Shown here one piece after another: positions 9,317 through 19,161 of a DNA stretch of 64,000 nucleotides. The stretch is from JAGFIY01 sp964499285. Lineage in GTDB: Bacteria; Bacteroidota; Ignavibacteria; Ignavibacteriales; Melioribacteraceae. Location of the stretch: contig CAZCLA010000012.1 in the NCBI GenBank assembly GCA_964499285.1, positions 1 to 64,000 of the forward strand. Direction: 5' to 3'. Position 1 is the first letter of the stretch; each line of letters opens with the position of its first letter. The translations under genes and the position numbers were made by a program. Below the pieces are notes generated by a model. The model saw only the letters and a list, made by a program, of their open reading frames with translations. It was not told the origin of the DNA and did no database searches.

Positions 9317-10204
9317 ATGAAGAAAAAAGCTGTTAATAAATCTCCACTAAGACGTTTTTTAGATTTTCTCAAAAATTTATTGTTTGCCGCTGTTGCTGCA
9401 CTTTTAATAAAAACATTTTTAATTGAAACTTCGCGAGTGCCGACGGGCTCAATGGAGAAAACTATTTTAATCGGTGATTTTCTATTTGTGAATAAATTTA
9501 TTTATGGATCTTCTTCACCGAGAAACATTCCATTTACGAATATTGAACTACCATATTTTCAACTCCCTGCAATAAGAGAACCCGAAGCCGGTGATATTGT
9601 TGTTTTTGAATATCCGGGTGATAGGGATGAACTAAAACCTAAGGAAATTCTTAATTATGTAAAACGATGTATCGGAACTCCGGGGGATACAATCTCAATA
9701 GATAGAAAAGTTGTTCAAAGAAACGGTGTTGAAGCTTTAAGACCACCAATGATTCAGTATAACGCTAACTATTTCATACCGGAAGGTGTACCTCAGCAGG
9801 ACATTTTTCCAAAAGGAACCGGTTGGAATAAAGATAACTATGGACCTTACATAATTCCCAAAATGGGGGATACAATAAAATTGAGTCCTTCAAATTTCGA
9901 TTGGTGGAAGACTATAATCGATCGTGAACACGATAGACGCGTTGCTGAGTTAAAAAATGATGAAGTTTATATTGACGGTAAACCAGCAGATTTCTATGTA
10001 ATTAAAAAAGATTACTATTTTATGATGGGGGATAACAGAGACGATAGTGCTGACAGCCGTTTTTGGGGTTTGGTCCCGAGAGATAAAATAGTAGGACAGG
10101 CCCTAATGATTTATTGGTCTTGGAATCCGAACATACCTTTTTCTGAGTTCTTCAAACTTTTGGGATCGATTAGATTCAACAGAATAGCAATGATTGTGGA
10201 TTAA
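9317..10204 (+). CDS. lepB: Signal peptidase I
   Basis: This 295-residue S26 peptidase has one N-terminal membrane anchor (about residues 18-36). The catalytic Ser45 lies in PTGSMEKT and the catalytic Lys116 in YVKRCIGTPGD; the C-terminal box GDNRDDSADSRFWG is intact. It removes signal peptides from exported proteins, including the many secreted proteins in this window. The region between the two catalytic boxes and the last box is long, as is usual for Bacteroidota-group enzymes. It starts 12 bases after lepA with AGAAGGA upstream of the ATG. Confidence 0.96.
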   Translation: MKKKAVNKSPLRRFLDFLKNLLFAAVAALLIKTFLIETSRVPTGSMEKTILIGDFLFVNKFIYGSSSPRNIPFTNIELPYFQLPAIREPEAGDIVVFEYPGDRDELKPKEILNYVKRCIGTPGDTISIDRKVVQRNGVEALRPPMIQYNANYFIPEGVPQQDIFPKGTGWNKDNYGPYIIPKMGDTIKLSPSNFDWWKTIIDREHDRRVAELKNDEVYIDGKPADFYVIKKDYYFMMGDNRDDSADSRFWGLVPRDKIVGQALMIYWSWNPNIPFSEFFKLLGSIRFNRIAMIVD

Positions 10205-10250
10205 TTTTGTCGTATTCTTTTCATTATCATTTCTTTATAATTGCGCTATT

Positions 10251-12224
10251 ATGAGATGGATCAGATTCATATTCTTATTTTTATTTTTTCTTGAACTAAA
10301 TTATGCTCAAGAAAAATATTTTATTTATTTCGTGGATAAAGGTCCATTCGAAGATCAGCTTCTAAAAACAACACCTGAAAACTTAGGAATATCGCTTGAA
10401 GCAATAAAGAGAAGGCAAAAAGTATCATCTTTACAGAATGATATTATCACACAAGCAGATCTTCCGTTATTTGAAGAATACATAAGTGGTATAGAAAATT
10501 TTGCAGTGAATATAATTCACAAAATAAAATGGATGAATGCAGTTTCTATCACTGTGGAAAATAAATCTATCCTTAATTCTATTGAAGAACTTTCCTTTGT
10601 TGAAAAAATTGAACCGGTACGAAAGTTAAGATTCATTAGTATCGATAATAAAAAAGAAAACGCACATAAATTCTTAAATATCTCTAGCAATGAAACTATT
10701 TACAATTACGGACCTTCACTTTTTCAATATCAAATTTCAGAAATTCCTCAGCTTCACAATGAAGGTATAAGCGGTGAAGGTGTAAGAATCGGATTGCTCG
10801 ACAGCGGATTTAATTGGGAGGATCATCCTTCGTTAAGATTAAGGGACGTTATTGATGAATATGATTTTGTTTTCAACGATACGATAACAAGAAACCAAAT
10901 CGGGGATCTAACGAATCAGGATTATCATGGTACTTCTGTTTTCAGTATAATCGGTGGTTTTGACGAAGGTAGCATTGTAGGTCCAGCATTTAACTCATCT
11001 TATTTATTGGCAAAAACTGAATTCCTCGGGACAGAAACTCATATCGAAGAAGATAACTTTGCGCGTGCGGTCGAATGGATGGAGAACCTTGGCGTTGATG
11101 TAATTTCAAGTTCTGTCGGTTATAATGAATTTGATTCCGGGGAGGGCGATTATACTTATGAGGATATGGATGGGAACTCAACAATTGTTACGAAAGCTTA
11201 TAATTTTGCCTTCGAAAGAGGCATCGTAACTGTTACTTCCTCAGGTAACGAAGGACTTATGCCCTGGCGGTATATTATTGCTCCAGCAGATGCGTTTAAC
11301 GTTATTGCCGCGGGGGGAATTGATACTTCTGCCGGATCTCGATATAGAAGCGGTTCCTACGGCCCCACATTTGACGGAAGAATAAAGCCTGATCTTACAG
11401 CAAAAGCTACAAGTGTTTACAACGCACGATCTTTTGATAGCGGTTACGGTTACGGAAGCGGTACTTCATTTGCGGCGCCAATTATCGCCGGAATCGCAGC
11501 GCAATTGATCTCACACTATCCTCATCTAAATAATATTCAAGTAAGAAGAATACTACTTGAATCCGGAGATCGTCCATTCAATCCGGATAATAGTTTTGGC
11601 TATGGCTTACTTTCGGCAGTCGATGCAGTTAATTTTCCGAATATAGAATTAACGGAAAGCGGCAGCAGGCTTTATAAATCCTTTGTTGGGAATTCAGTTT
11701 CTAATGTGAATCTTCATATTCGACATTTTGGCGAATCAGCGGAATATCTCATGAATATTGTTGAGAATAAGAAGTATTCCTTCGATTTACCTGGATATGA
11801 CGAAGGTGATACACTTTATATTAATTTTTCTTTCCTCGATTCCTCAAATGTTACTCGATTCCTGCCCGAAAGCGATTCTTACAAATATATTTACGGTACG
11901 AAGAATTTATTTTATGCAATTTCACAAGCTCTGAATGAAGATGATACAAGGATCGGAAAAATAACTTCTTATCCGAATCCATTTAAGGATTTTACTAGAA
12001 TAGAGTTTTTTTCGGACAAGACAGAAACTGCACGGATTGAAATTTTCGATATTCTTGGCAGAAAGGTAAAATCACTTTTTAATTCTGAACTTTCGTCCGG
12101 GAAAAATGCTTTCATTTGGAATGGATATAGTGATTTTGGATATACGGTATCCAGCGGAGTCTATATAATTGTTTTAACTACAACATCGGAAATTTATTCG
12201 AAGAAAATTATTTTGGTGAAATAG
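10251..12224 (+). CDS. Secreted subtilisin-like (S8) serine protease with T9SS sorting domain
   Basis: I place the start at the ATG that gives MRWIRFIFLFLFF...NYAQ, a normal signal peptide; an upstream in-frame ATG at 10194 would add 19 residues overlapping lepB and spoil it. The protein is about 657 residues. A propeptide-like region precedes the S8 catalytic domain: Asp in IGLLDSGFNWEDH, His in DYHGTSVFS and Ser in GSGTSFAAPIIAG. The C terminus is a T9SS type A domain (SYPNPFKDFTRIEFF, ending SSGVYIIVL and KKIILVK). It probably acts on extracellular protein and is anchored or released through T9SS. Confidence 0.92.
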   Translation: MRWIRFIFLFLFFLELNYAQEKYFIYFVDKGPFEDQLLKTTPENLGISLEAIKRRQKVSSLQNDIITQADLPLFEEYISGIENFAVNIIHKIKWMNAVSITVENKSILNSIEELSFVEKIEPVRKLRFISIDNKKENAHKFLNISSNETIYNYGPSLFQYQISEIPQLHNEGISGEGVRIGLLDSGFNWEDHPSLRLRDVIDEYDFVFNDTITRNQIGDLTNQDYHGTSVFSIIGGFDEGSIVGPAFNSSYLLAKTEFLGTETHIEEDNFARAVEWMENLGVDVISSSVGYNEFDSGEGDYTYEDMDGNSTIVTKAYNFAFERGIVTVTSSGNEGLMPWRYIIAPADAFNVIAAGGIDTSAGSRYRSGSYGPTFDGRIKPDLTAKATSVYNARSFDSGYGYGSGTSFAAPIIAGIAAQLISHYPHLNNIQVRRILLESGDRPFNPDNSFGYGLLSAVDAVNFPNIELTESGSRLYKSFVGNSVSNVNLHIRHFGESAEYLMNIVENKKYSFDLPGYDEGDTLYINFSFLDSSNVTRFLPESDSYKYIYGTKNLFYAISQALNEDDTRIGKITSYPNPFKDFTRIEFFSDKTETARIEIFDILGRKVKSLFNSELSSGKNAFIWNGYSDFGYTVSSGVYIIVLTTTSEIYSKKIILVK

Positions 12225-12225
12225 C

Positions 12226-12876
12226 ATGGCAATCATTCTTGATAATACTCAACTTAACTACATTGAGCAATTCAATAAAATTGAAGACCCTCTGATTACT
12301 GAGATGAAGAGCTATGCGAGGGAAAGGAAAATTCCGATTCTCGAAGACATATCGGTTCAGCTAATAAAAACATTTATCAAAATTAAAAGACCCTGTCGAG
12401 TCCTTGAACTGGGAACAGCAATTGCATACACGACAATCCAGTTAGCGGAGGTTCTTCCGGATAATGCTTCAATCGATACAATTGAAAAAAGTAAAGATAA
12501 CTTGAAAGTAGCAAAAAGTTTTATTGAACTCAGCGGTTTTCAAAATAAAATTAATTTAATCGAAGGTGATGCGAGAGAGGTTATTCCAAATCTGAAAAAT
12601 AAATATGACTTAATTTTTCTTGATGCCGATAAGGAAGTTTATAAACAACTTTTTGATCTATCTATTGAACTTCTTAATGACGATGGAATTTACATTGCTG
12701 ATAATCTTTTGTGGAAAGGATTTCCGGCTTCTCAAAAAATTCCCATAGATTATGAGGTTTCAACAAGACATATTCGGGAGTTTAATACATATTTTTTTAA
12801 TAGTGATAAACTTCTTTCAACACTTTTTCCGGTTGGCGACGGACTTGGTGTCGGTGTAAAAAATAACCCCGGCTAA
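12226..12876 (+). CDS. SAM-dependent O-methyltransferase (COMT/YrrM family)
   Basis: This 216-residue class I methyltransferase resembles the bacterial O-methyltransferase family that includes YrrM/TrmR. The SAM-binding loop is VLELGTAIAYTTIQLA, the acidic residue follows in IDTIEKSKDN, and the metal/substrate motif is DLIFLDADKEVY followed by GIYIADNLLWKG. The tRNA wobble-uridine methyltransferase TrmR is one family member, but the substrate here is not determined by sequence. It begins one base after the protease stop and so is probably cotranscribed with it. Confidence 0.88.
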   Translation: MAIILDNTQLNYIEQFNKIEDPLITEMKSYARERKIPILEDISVQLIKTFIKIKRPCRVLELGTAIAYTTIQLAEVLPDNASIDTIEKSKDNLKVAKSFIELSGFQNKINLIEGDAREVIPNLKNKYDLIFLDADKEVYKQLFDLSIELLNDDGIYIADNLLWKGFPASQKIPIDYEVSTRHIREFNTYFFNSDKLLSTLFPVGDGLGVGVKNNPG

Positions 12877-12886
12877 ATTAACCGGG
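12868..12886. terminator. Weak hairpin between convergent genes
   Basis: CCCGG and CCGGG form a 5-bp GC stem around a 9-base loop, flanked by A-rich DNA on one side and ATAAAATTAAT on the other. It lies across the stop of the methyltransferase gene and before the convergent Rrf2 gene. It could serve as a bidirectional terminator, but there is no good T-tract. Confidence 0.3.
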
Positions 12887-12892
12887 ATAAAA

Positions 12893-13324
12893 TTAATCTA
12901 CCTGACGTCTTAATGTTTCTGAATACTTTTCAGCTACTTCTTGTACTGATCTGCTTGAAATAAGATTGTAGATTCTGTCACGCAAATCAGCCCATTCGTT
13001 ATGAAGGGGACAAGGTGTCTCTTCGGAGCATTCCTTTAAACCGGTAACACATTTTAAGTTGATAACCGGCCCTTCAACGCGTTCTACAATTTCCAGAATT
13101 GAACTTTTCTTTGCTAACTCAGTTATCTTAAATCCTCCGCCCCTGCCCTTAAAAGAATCGACGTATCCGTACTTTGCCATTCTTTGAAGAATTTTTGCAA
13201 GATAGTGCGATGGAATATCTTCACTTTTGGCAATTTCAGAAGACATGATTAACTGGTCTTTTTTCTGTCTGGCTAAAAATAATATTGCTCTGATGGCATA
13301 TTCGCCTGTCTTTGTGTAAATCAT
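12893..13324 (-). CDS. Rrf2-family transcriptional regulator with Fe-S cluster ligands
   Basis: This 143-residue protein has the family's N-terminal winged helix (MIYTKTGEYAIRAILFLA, then HYLAKILQRMAKYGYVDSFKG and RGGGFKI). Three cysteines at 92, 99 and 105, followed by His108, closely match the IscR layout (C92, C98, C104, H107), so a [2Fe-2S]-sensing role is likely. No isc or suf genes are nearby, so its regulon is unknown; NsrR- or IscR-like functions are both possible. AGGA about 9 bases upstream supports the start. A 10-bp palindrome upstream is a possible autoregulatory site. Confidence 0.9.
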   Translation of the reverse strand: MIYTKTGEYAIRAILFLARQKKDQLIMSSEIAKSEDIPSHYLAKILQRMAKYGYVDSFKGRGGGFKITELAKKSSILEIVERVEGPVINLKCVTGLKECSEETPCPLHNEWADLRDRIYNLISSRSVQEVAEKYSETLRRQVD

Positions 13325-13349
13325 TCTTTAAATCCTCGCCTAAATGGAT

Positions 13350-13359
13350 TAATCGATTA
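13350..13359. promoter_or_regulatory. Palindrome upstream of the Rrf2 regulator, possible operator
   Basis: TAATCGATTA is a perfect 10-bp palindrome 25 bases upstream of the Rrf2 start. Rrf2 regulators commonly repress their own genes, so this is a possible operator, but short AT-rich palindromes arise easily by chance. Confidence 0.2.
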
Positions 13360-13516
13360 CTTAAATAATTTATAGAGATTCAAATATCTTTTATAAAAGT
13401 AGCTAAAATGAGATTTTTTGTCAAGATTTCTTAATCAGAAAATAATACCTTATTGTTTTATATAGTAAAGCTATTTTTTAAGATAAATTAAGCCTTTCGC
13501 CTAAGCTAAGATTGCT

Positions 13517-14134
13517 TTATTTGTAAATAGGTGAGTTAATGGAATTGATGTCCGTTTTACCGTTTGTGAGATCAATGATTTTCTTTTTAAAGTCCTCAAC
13601 AAATTGATTTTTCACCGAACAATAGATTAAAGGTTTTTCTAAATAATCTTGTCTTATTTCTATTGCATCGAATTCATTCATTAAATTATGAATTGTTTTT
13701 GAGTTCTCAAATTCATAGGTAATTTTTAACTGTTGATACAATTCTTTTTTTGAAATTAAAGCTTGTTTTAATGTTTCTACTCCGCACAGGTAATAAGTTT
13801 TTCCTAAAGGTCCCACTCCAAGCTTTGTTCCGCCATAGTAGCGAATAGAGACAACAAGCACATAACTAAGATCAAGGTGATTAATTGAATTCAATAATCT
13901 TATACCTGCTGTTCCGCTCGGTTCGCCGTCATCCGAATATTTTATATCATTTTCCAATATTTTATATGCATAACATATATGAGTTGCATCATAAAATTCT
14001 TTACGGAGATTTGTAAGTATATTTTCAACATTTTCTTTCGAATAAACTGGAAATGCCTTTCCTAAAAATCTCGATCCTTTTTCTTTTAATTCAATTTCGG
14101 GAGTATTTGTAATGGTCAGTATTTTTTCGTTCAT
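13517..14134 (-). CDS. YigZ/IMPACT family protein
   Basis: I start at the ATG giving MNEKILTITNTPEIELKEKGSRF (about 205 residues), because KGSRF is the usual family N terminus; the longer frame to 14170 adds 12 unusual residues. The diagnostic motifs are DATHICYAYKI, YSDDGEPSGTAG and VVSIRYYGGTKLGVGPLGKTY, with a C-terminal ferredoxin-like domain. The E. coli homologue YigZ has no settled function; eukaryotic IMPACT relatives act in translational control. It lies divergently from uvrA. Confidence 0.9.
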   Translation of the reverse strand: MNEKILTITNTPEIELKEKGSRFLGKAFPVYSKENVENILTNLRKEFYDATHICYAYKILENDIKYSDDGEPSGTAGIRLLNSINHLDLSYVLVVSIRYYGGTKLGVGPLGKTYYLCGVETLKQALISKKELYQQLKITYEFENSKTIHNLMNEFDAIEIRQDYLEKPLIYCSVKNQFVEDFKKKIIDLTNGKTDINSINSPIYK

Positions 14135-14210
14135 ATTAATCGATGTGAAAATTGCTTTTATAATCCACAATAAGTAAAATTCATGTTTTGATCAATTGAA
14201 AATTACATAA

Positions 14211-17048
14211 ATGGATTACGAAAATAAAATTATCATAAAGGGTGCAAGAGAACACAATCTTAAAAATATTGACCTTGAAATTCCTCGCGATTCTCTTGTC
14301 GTTATTACCGGTTTAAGCGGATCGGGAAAATCTTCTCTGGCTTTCGATACTATTTATGCTGAAGGGCAAAGACGTTATATAGAATCGCTCTCGGCTTATG
14401 CAAGACAATTCTTGAACATGCTTGAAAAACCGGATGTCGATTTGATTGAGGGATTAAGTCCGGCAATTTCAATCGAACAGAAATCAACATCCGGAAATCC
14501 AAGATCTACCGTTGGGACTGTTACAGAAATTTATGATTATCTAAGGCTTCTCTATGCTCGGGTCGGGAATCCGCATTGTTATAATTGCGGAAGACCGGTT
14601 GAAAAACAATCCGCCGAACAAATCATTGATTCTATTCAAAATAATTACGTTGATAAAAAAATTACAATTCTAGCACCTGTGGTACGCGGAAGAAAAGGTC
14701 ATTATAGAGAATTATTTGAGGATATTCAAAACGATGGATTTCTGCGGGTAAGAGTTGATGGTGAAATCAAAGAATTAGATAAGGGTTTCAAAGTCGATAG
14801 ATATAAAATTCATAATATTGAGATCGTAATTGATAGATTGAAGATAAACGAATCATCCAGGTTTAGACTTAGCGGTTCTATTGAAGTAGCATTGAATTAC
14901 GGCGATGGAATTGTAATTATTAATGATGGCCCGGATGATAACGTTTTTAGCCGCGATCTTGCTTGCAGTTATTGCGGAATCAGTCTCCAAGAACTTGCTC
15001 CCAATTCATTTTCTTTCAACTCACCATTCGGAGCATGCCCCGATTGTGACGGTTTGGGTGAAAGAAAAGAATTTGATATCGATCTCATAATTCCGGACAG
15101 GACAAAATCAATAAATATGGAAGGGATTGCTCCGCTTGGAAAACCAAGAAATATTTGGTTTTTTAATCAATTGGAGGGTGTTGCGGCAAAGTTTGGGTTC
15201 AACTTTGATACTCCAATTAATGAATTGACAAGCGAACAATTTGATGTTCTGATAAACGGGAGCAAGGAGAAGATCCCTTTCAGCTATACTTATGGAAAAG
15301 GGAAAGCAGTAACCTACTATCATAAATTTAACGGTGTGCAGAATTACCTTAAGCATTATTTTGATAACACTTCATCAAATAAAATTCGGGACTGGGCAGA
15401 ATCCTTTATGAACACAAACACTTGCTCATCCTGCAATGGTGGAAGACTTAAGCCGGCTTCTCTTTCTGTAAAAATAGATGATAGAAATATATCCGAAATT
15501 ACATCCTTGTCAATTGAAAGAGCATCGAAATTTTTTGAAAGGCTGAAATTAAACGAGAGAAATTCAGTAATTGCGAAACCAATCTTGAAAGAAATTACCG
15601 AGAGATTAAGGTTTTTACTCAATGTTGGATTGAACTATCTTACTTTGGATAGATCTGCTAGAACACTTTCCGGTGGTGAGGCTCAGAGAATAAGACTTGC
15701 AACACAGATCGGTTCACAGCTTGCAGGAGTTTTATATGTTCTTGATGAACCCAGCATTGGTTTGCATCAAACCGATAACATAAAATTAATAAACTCGCTG
15801 AAACAACTAAGAAATCTAGGCAATACAATAATTGTAGTTGAACATGATCGTGAAACAATAGAGAAATCTGATTTTATGATTGACCTTGGTCCAAGAGCCG
15901 GTATTCATGGCGGGAAAGTATGCATAACCGGTGAGACAAAAAAGCTGATAAAGAAAAACGGTAGTCCTGTATCTTTGACACTAGATTATCTTCATTCAAT
16001 TAAAGAGATAAAAGTTCCTACAGTGAGGAGGGAAGGCAATGATAAATATTTAGAGATTATTGGCGCCGTTGGAAATAATTTAAGAAATATCACCGTAAAA
16101 ATTCCTCTAGGGAAATTTGTTGTAATCACGGGAGTAAGTGGATCGGGAAAATCAACGCTGATTAATGAGACTTTAGTTAAAATTCTATATAAGAAAATTT
16201 ACAACAGTAAGGTTGTTCCACTGAAATTTGAAGGCATTAATGGATTGGAACACATAGATAAAATAATTGAGATTGATCAATCGCCAATCGGAAGAACACC
16301 AAGATCAAATCCCGCGACCTATACAGGGCTTTTTACATTTATCAGAGAGTTATATTCTCAGCTTCCCGAATCAAAAATCCGAGGTTATCAGCCTGGAAGA
16401 TTTAGCTTTAATGTGAAGGGAGGCAGATGTGAGGATTGTCAAGGAGACGGTTTAAAGAAAATAGAAATGAATTTTCTGCCGGATGTTTATGTCGAATGTG
16501 AAACTTGCAGAGGCAAAAGATATAATAAGGAAACTTTAGAAATACTTTATAAAACTAAATCCATTTCTGATGTGCTCGATATGACGGTCGAAGAAGCGTT
16601 TGAATTTTTCGGTGATCTCCCAAGAATAAAAAGAAAAATTAAATCACTAAATGATGTCGGTTTGGGATATATAAAACTTGGGCAGCAGGCTACAACACTT
16701 TCCGGTGGTGAGGCACAACGTGTTAAACTTGCGACAGAGTTAAGTAAAATTGGAACGGGTAAAACTTTATATGTGCTGGACGAACCGACGACCGGACTGC
16801 ATTTTGAAGATGTAAATATTCTACTCGGCGTATTGAATAAGCTTGTTGATAAGGGAAATAGTGTAATAGTTGTTGAACACAACATGGATGTAATAAAGGT
16901 TGCAGACCATATTATCGATCTCGGTCCCGGCGGCGGAGAACACGGCGGAAAAATAATAGCGGAAGGACCCCCCGAAAAAGTTTCATCTATAAAGAAAAGC
17001 GAAACCGGAAAATTTCTATTAAAAGAATTAAAAAAAGTGGAGAAATGA
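14211..17048 (+). CDS. uvrA: Excinuclease ABC subunit A
   Basis: The 945-residue protein is full length for UvrA, the damage-recognition ATPase of nucleotide excision repair. It shows two ABC modules: Walker A GLSGSGKSS (34-42) with signature LSGGEAQRIRLA, and a second GVSGSGKST with LSGGEAQRVKLA. Zinc modules appear as CSYCG...CPDCDGLG and CEDCQGDG...CETCRGKRY. The UvrB/DNA contact motif region EGLSPAISIEQK is intact. Its stop overlaps the rdgB start (ATGA). No uvrB or uvrC is in the window. Confidence 0.98.
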   Translation: MDYENKIIIKGAREHNLKNIDLEIPRDSLVVITGLSGSGKSSLAFDTIYAEGQRRYIESLSAYARQFLNMLEKPDVDLIEGLSPAISIEQKSTSGNPRSTVGTVTEIYDYLRLLYARVGNPHCYNCGRPVEKQSAEQIIDSIQNNYVDKKITILAPVVRGRKGHYRELFEDIQNDGFLRVRVDGEIKELDKGFKVDRYKIHNIEIVIDRLKINESSRFRLSGSIEVALNYGDGIVIINDGPDDNVFSRDLACSYCGISLQELAPNSFSFNSPFGACPDCDGLGERKEFDIDLIIPDRTKSINMEGIAPLGKPRNIWFFNQLEGVAAKFGFNFDTPINELTSEQFDVLINGSKEKIPFSYTYGKGKAVTYYHKFNGVQNYLKHYFDNTSSNKIRDWAESFMNTNTCSSCNGGRLKPASLSVKIDDRNISEITSLSIERASKFFERLKLNERNSVIAKPILKEITERLRFLLNVGLNYLTLDRSARTLSGGEAQRIRLATQIGSQLAGVLYVLDEPSIGLHQTDNIKLINSLKQLRNLGNTIIVVEHDRETIEKSDFMIDLGPRAGIHGGKVCITGETKKLIKKNGSPVSLTLDYLHSIKEIKVPTVRREGNDKYLEIIGAVGNNLRNITVKIPLGKFVVITGVSGSGKSTLINETLVKILYKKIYNSKVVPLKFEGINGLEHIDKIIEIDQSPIGRTPRSNPATYTGLFTFIRELYSQLPESKIRGYQPGRFSFNVKGGRCEDCQGDGLKKIEMNFLPDVYVECETCRGKRYNKETLEILYKTKSISDVLDMTVEEAFEFFGDLPRIKRKIKSLNDVGLGYIKLGQQATTLSGGEAQRVKLATELSKIGTGKTLYVLDEPTTGLHFEDVNILLGVLNKLVDKGNSVIVVEHNMDVIKVADHIIDLGPGGGEHGGKIIAEGPPEKVSSIKKSETGKFLLKELKKVEK

Positions 17049-17632
17049 CTAAAATTATTTTTGCAACCGGAAATGAAGGAAAAGCAAAAGAGGTAAAACA
17101 ACTTTTTGAGAGAACAAATTATGAAATTGTTTCATTAGTTGATCTCGGAGATAAAACTGAAATTGTTGAGGATGCCAGTACCTTTGAAGATAATGCTATA
17201 AAGAAAGCAAAAACTGTATATGAAGTTTACAAAATACCAGTTGTTGCTGATGATTCGGGTTTGGTTGTCGATCAGCTTGAAGGAAAGCCCGGTGTTCGAA
17301 GCGCGAGATATGCGGGTGAAAACTGTACTTATGAAGATAATAACAACAAACTTTTGAATGAGTTGAAAGATTTTTCCCAACCGCATAAGGCAAAATTTCA
17401 TTGCACAGCCGTTTTCTATGATGGAGAAGAACTGGTAGTTACGGAGGGAAAATGCGAAGGAGAGATTATTAATAACAGCAGAGGAACTAAAGGTTTTGGA
17501 TATGATCCAATATTCTTACCTATTGGATATGATAAAACATTAGCCGAACTTAATATTTCAGAAAAGAATAAATTAAGTCATAGAGCCGAAGCATTTAACA
17601 AGTTAAAGAAAAAATTAATTGAGAAATACTAA
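17045..17632 (+). CDS. rdgB: RdgB/HAM1 non-canonical purine NTP pyrophosphatase
   Basis: This 195-residue protein hydrolyses dITP, ITP and XTP to monophosphates, which keeps deaminated purines out of DNA and RNA. The N-terminal motif IIFATGNEGKAKEV, the catalytic acidic DDSGLVVDQLEGKPGVRSARYAG-type motif and the C-terminal FGYDPIF and LSHRAEAFNKL motifs are all intact. Its ATG overlaps the uvrA stop, so both genome-maintenance proteins are probably translated from one message. Confidence 0.96.
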   Translation: MTKIIFATGNEGKAKEVKQLFERTNYEIVSLVDLGDKTEIVEDASTFEDNAIKKAKTVYEVYKIPVVADDSGLVVDQLEGKPGVRSARYAGENCTYEDNNNKLLNELKDFSQPHKAKFHCTAVFYDGEELVVTEGKCEGEIINNSRGTKGFGYDPIFLPIGYDKTLAELNISEKNKLSHRAEAFNKLKKKLIEKY

Positions 17633-18410
17633 TTCAATATTGCTCATTTTTATGATTGTAGTTTTCGGTTTTTGGAGCTGCAATAAAAAAGATGATCCGG
17701 TTTCACCAAAGATTCCGCCCGAAAATGTTTATCAGTATTTCCCATCATCTCCTAATCTTCATCTGCAGTACGATTTGTTCGAAATTAATGATGATACGAC
17801 AAAGGTTGGTTTTAGGGAAGTCCATATCTTTAACGATACTCTGATTAACAACAGGAGTTATACAGAGTACAGAATATCGTATAATAATATTATTGAACAA
17901 AAATATTTTAGAAGAACCGAAAGAGGTTTATACTTTTTATTCGATTCGACTTACATAGATTATTTTAGTGATTATATTCCTCCATTAGGTGATTCTTTGG
18001 AGTTGGTTTACGATAGGGAGATGAATTATCTTTCTCTGCCTCCGCAGGATTCGCTTTCTTGGAACGTTTTTAAAACCAATATACTTTACAACGATTTGGT
18101 AGCGTTTACGGTTATTTCTTTGAAAGCAACTTTGATTGAAAAAAGCAATTTTATTTCGGACACACTTGGTTTGTACATTCCATCACTTAAATATAATTAT
18201 AGATTAAGTGTTGTTATCCCTGATGAAGATTTAACACAGCCGCCGACTGAATATATTTTTAGTGCACAAGCTGAATATGGGATGGATGTTGGCTTGTTAA
18301 AATTTTCTGGTGATTCAATAATTATTGATTTTATGTTTGGAAGAAGATTGTCTGTGATTTATAGAAACAAAAAAATATTGCTAACACTTATCTCAACCTC
18401 CAATCTTTAA
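17619..18410 (+). CDS. Putative lipoprotein of unknown function
   Basis: This 263-residue protein starts at a TTG inside the end of rdgB, preceded by AAAGAAAAA; a TTG seven codons on or an ATG eleven codons on is also possible. The N terminus has a hydrophobic stretch ending GFWSC, so Cys21 is a probable lipid attachment site. The mature part is beta-rich with YQYFPSSPNLHLQYDLF and many aromatic residues. I recognise no family or active site. It overlaps rdgB by 14 bases and its stop abuts that of the convergent menG gene. Confidence 0.65.
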   Translation: MRNTNSILLIFMIVVFGFWSCNKKDDPVSPKIPPENVYQYFPSSPNLHLQYDLFEINDDTTKVGFREVHIFNDTLINNRSYTEYRISYNNIIEQKYFRRTERGLYFLFDSTYIDYFSDYIPPLGDSLELVYDREMNYLSLPPQDSLSWNVFKTNILYNDLVAFTVISLKATLIEKSNFISDTLGLYIPSLKYNYRLSVVIPDEDLTQPPTEYIFSAQAEYGMDVGLLKFSGDSIIIDFMFGRRLSVIYRNKKILLTLISTSNL

Positions 18411-19109
18411 CTATTTTTCCCCGATGACTACTTGCACCAATCCAAACGTTAATGAATACTTTTCGACAGATTTGAAATCAGCTTCTAGAAGTAATTTTTC
18501 CAAATTTATTTTTTGATCAAATTCGCCGACGGATTCGGGCAGGTAGGTGTAAGCTTGTTCATCTTTCGAGATTATTCTTCCGATGAAAGGCAATATTTTG
18601 TAAAAGTAGAACAGATACAAATTTTTAACGAATTTACTTTTGGGCAGTCTGAATTCAAGAATCGTAACTTTACCGTTTTCTGATAATACTCTGTTGAAGG
18701 ATTTGAATCCTTCGAGAATATCGTAAAAATTTCTAACTCCGAAGGCAACAACTATATTCGTGAAAATCGAATTTTTATAAGGCAGATTTTCTGCAACACA
18801 TTGTGTGATATTTCCTTTGCTCCAATCGGTTTTTTTAGTGAAGTGCTCAAGCATATTAATGGATAAATCCGCCCCAAAAATTTTTGTCACTCCGAATTTT
18901 CTAGCTTCAATTGAAAAATCGCCGGTTCCGCAAGCAACATCCAATAATATAGAATCGTTGTTAAGTTTCGTGAGTTTTAGTGCCTTTTTCCGCCAATAGA
19001 TATCGATGCCGGCGCTTAAAAGATGATTCAGCAAATCATATCTTTTCGATATGGAATCGAAAATATTTTGCACCTTTATTTTTTTGTCATTATTTCCAAT
19101 ATTATTCAT
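18411..19109 (-). CDS. menG: Demethylmenaquinone methyltransferase (MenG/UbiE)
   Basis: This 232-residue SAM methyltransferase carries the UbiE/MenG signatures: VQNIFDSISKRYDLLNHLLSAG-type start, the SAM loop LLDVACGTGDFS, the motif AFGVRNFYDILEGF and the C-terminal region with YTYLPESVGEF. It makes the last methylation of menaquinone. With no sign of ubiquinone genes, the menaquinone role fits this phylum and the bd quinol oxidase encoded further on. It is transcribed away from the small Cys4 protein gene. Confidence 0.95.
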   Translation of the reverse strand: MNNIGNNDKKIKVQNIFDSISKRYDLLNHLLSAGIDIYWRKKALKLTKLNNDSILLDVACGTGDFSIEARKFGVTKIFGADLSINMLEHFTKKTDWSKGNITQCVAENLPYKNSIFTNIVVAFGVRNFYDILEGFKSFNRVLSENGKVTILEFRLPKSKFVKNLYLFYFYKILPFIGRIISKDEQAYTYLPESVGEFDQKINLEKLLLEADFKSVEKYSLTFGLVQVVIGEK

Positions 19110-19161
19110 AGTGTTTTAAAAGATTAATGCGGTTCCCAATTGTTCAAAAAAGGAGATTATA

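Noticed and set aside
10194..10250. Upstream ATG for the subtilase gene
   Set aside because: It would overlap lepB and put extra residues ahead of an otherwise standard signal peptide.
13360..13516. Search for an RNA gene between the Rrf2 and YigZ genes
   Set aside because: The stretch is AT-rich and has no tRNA cloverleaf, T-loop sequence or stable hairpin.
16547..17101. 184-residue antisense ORF across the end of uvrA
   Set aside because: It is Ser/Pro-rich shadow sequence opposite conserved uvrA motifs, with no ribosome site or recognisable domain.
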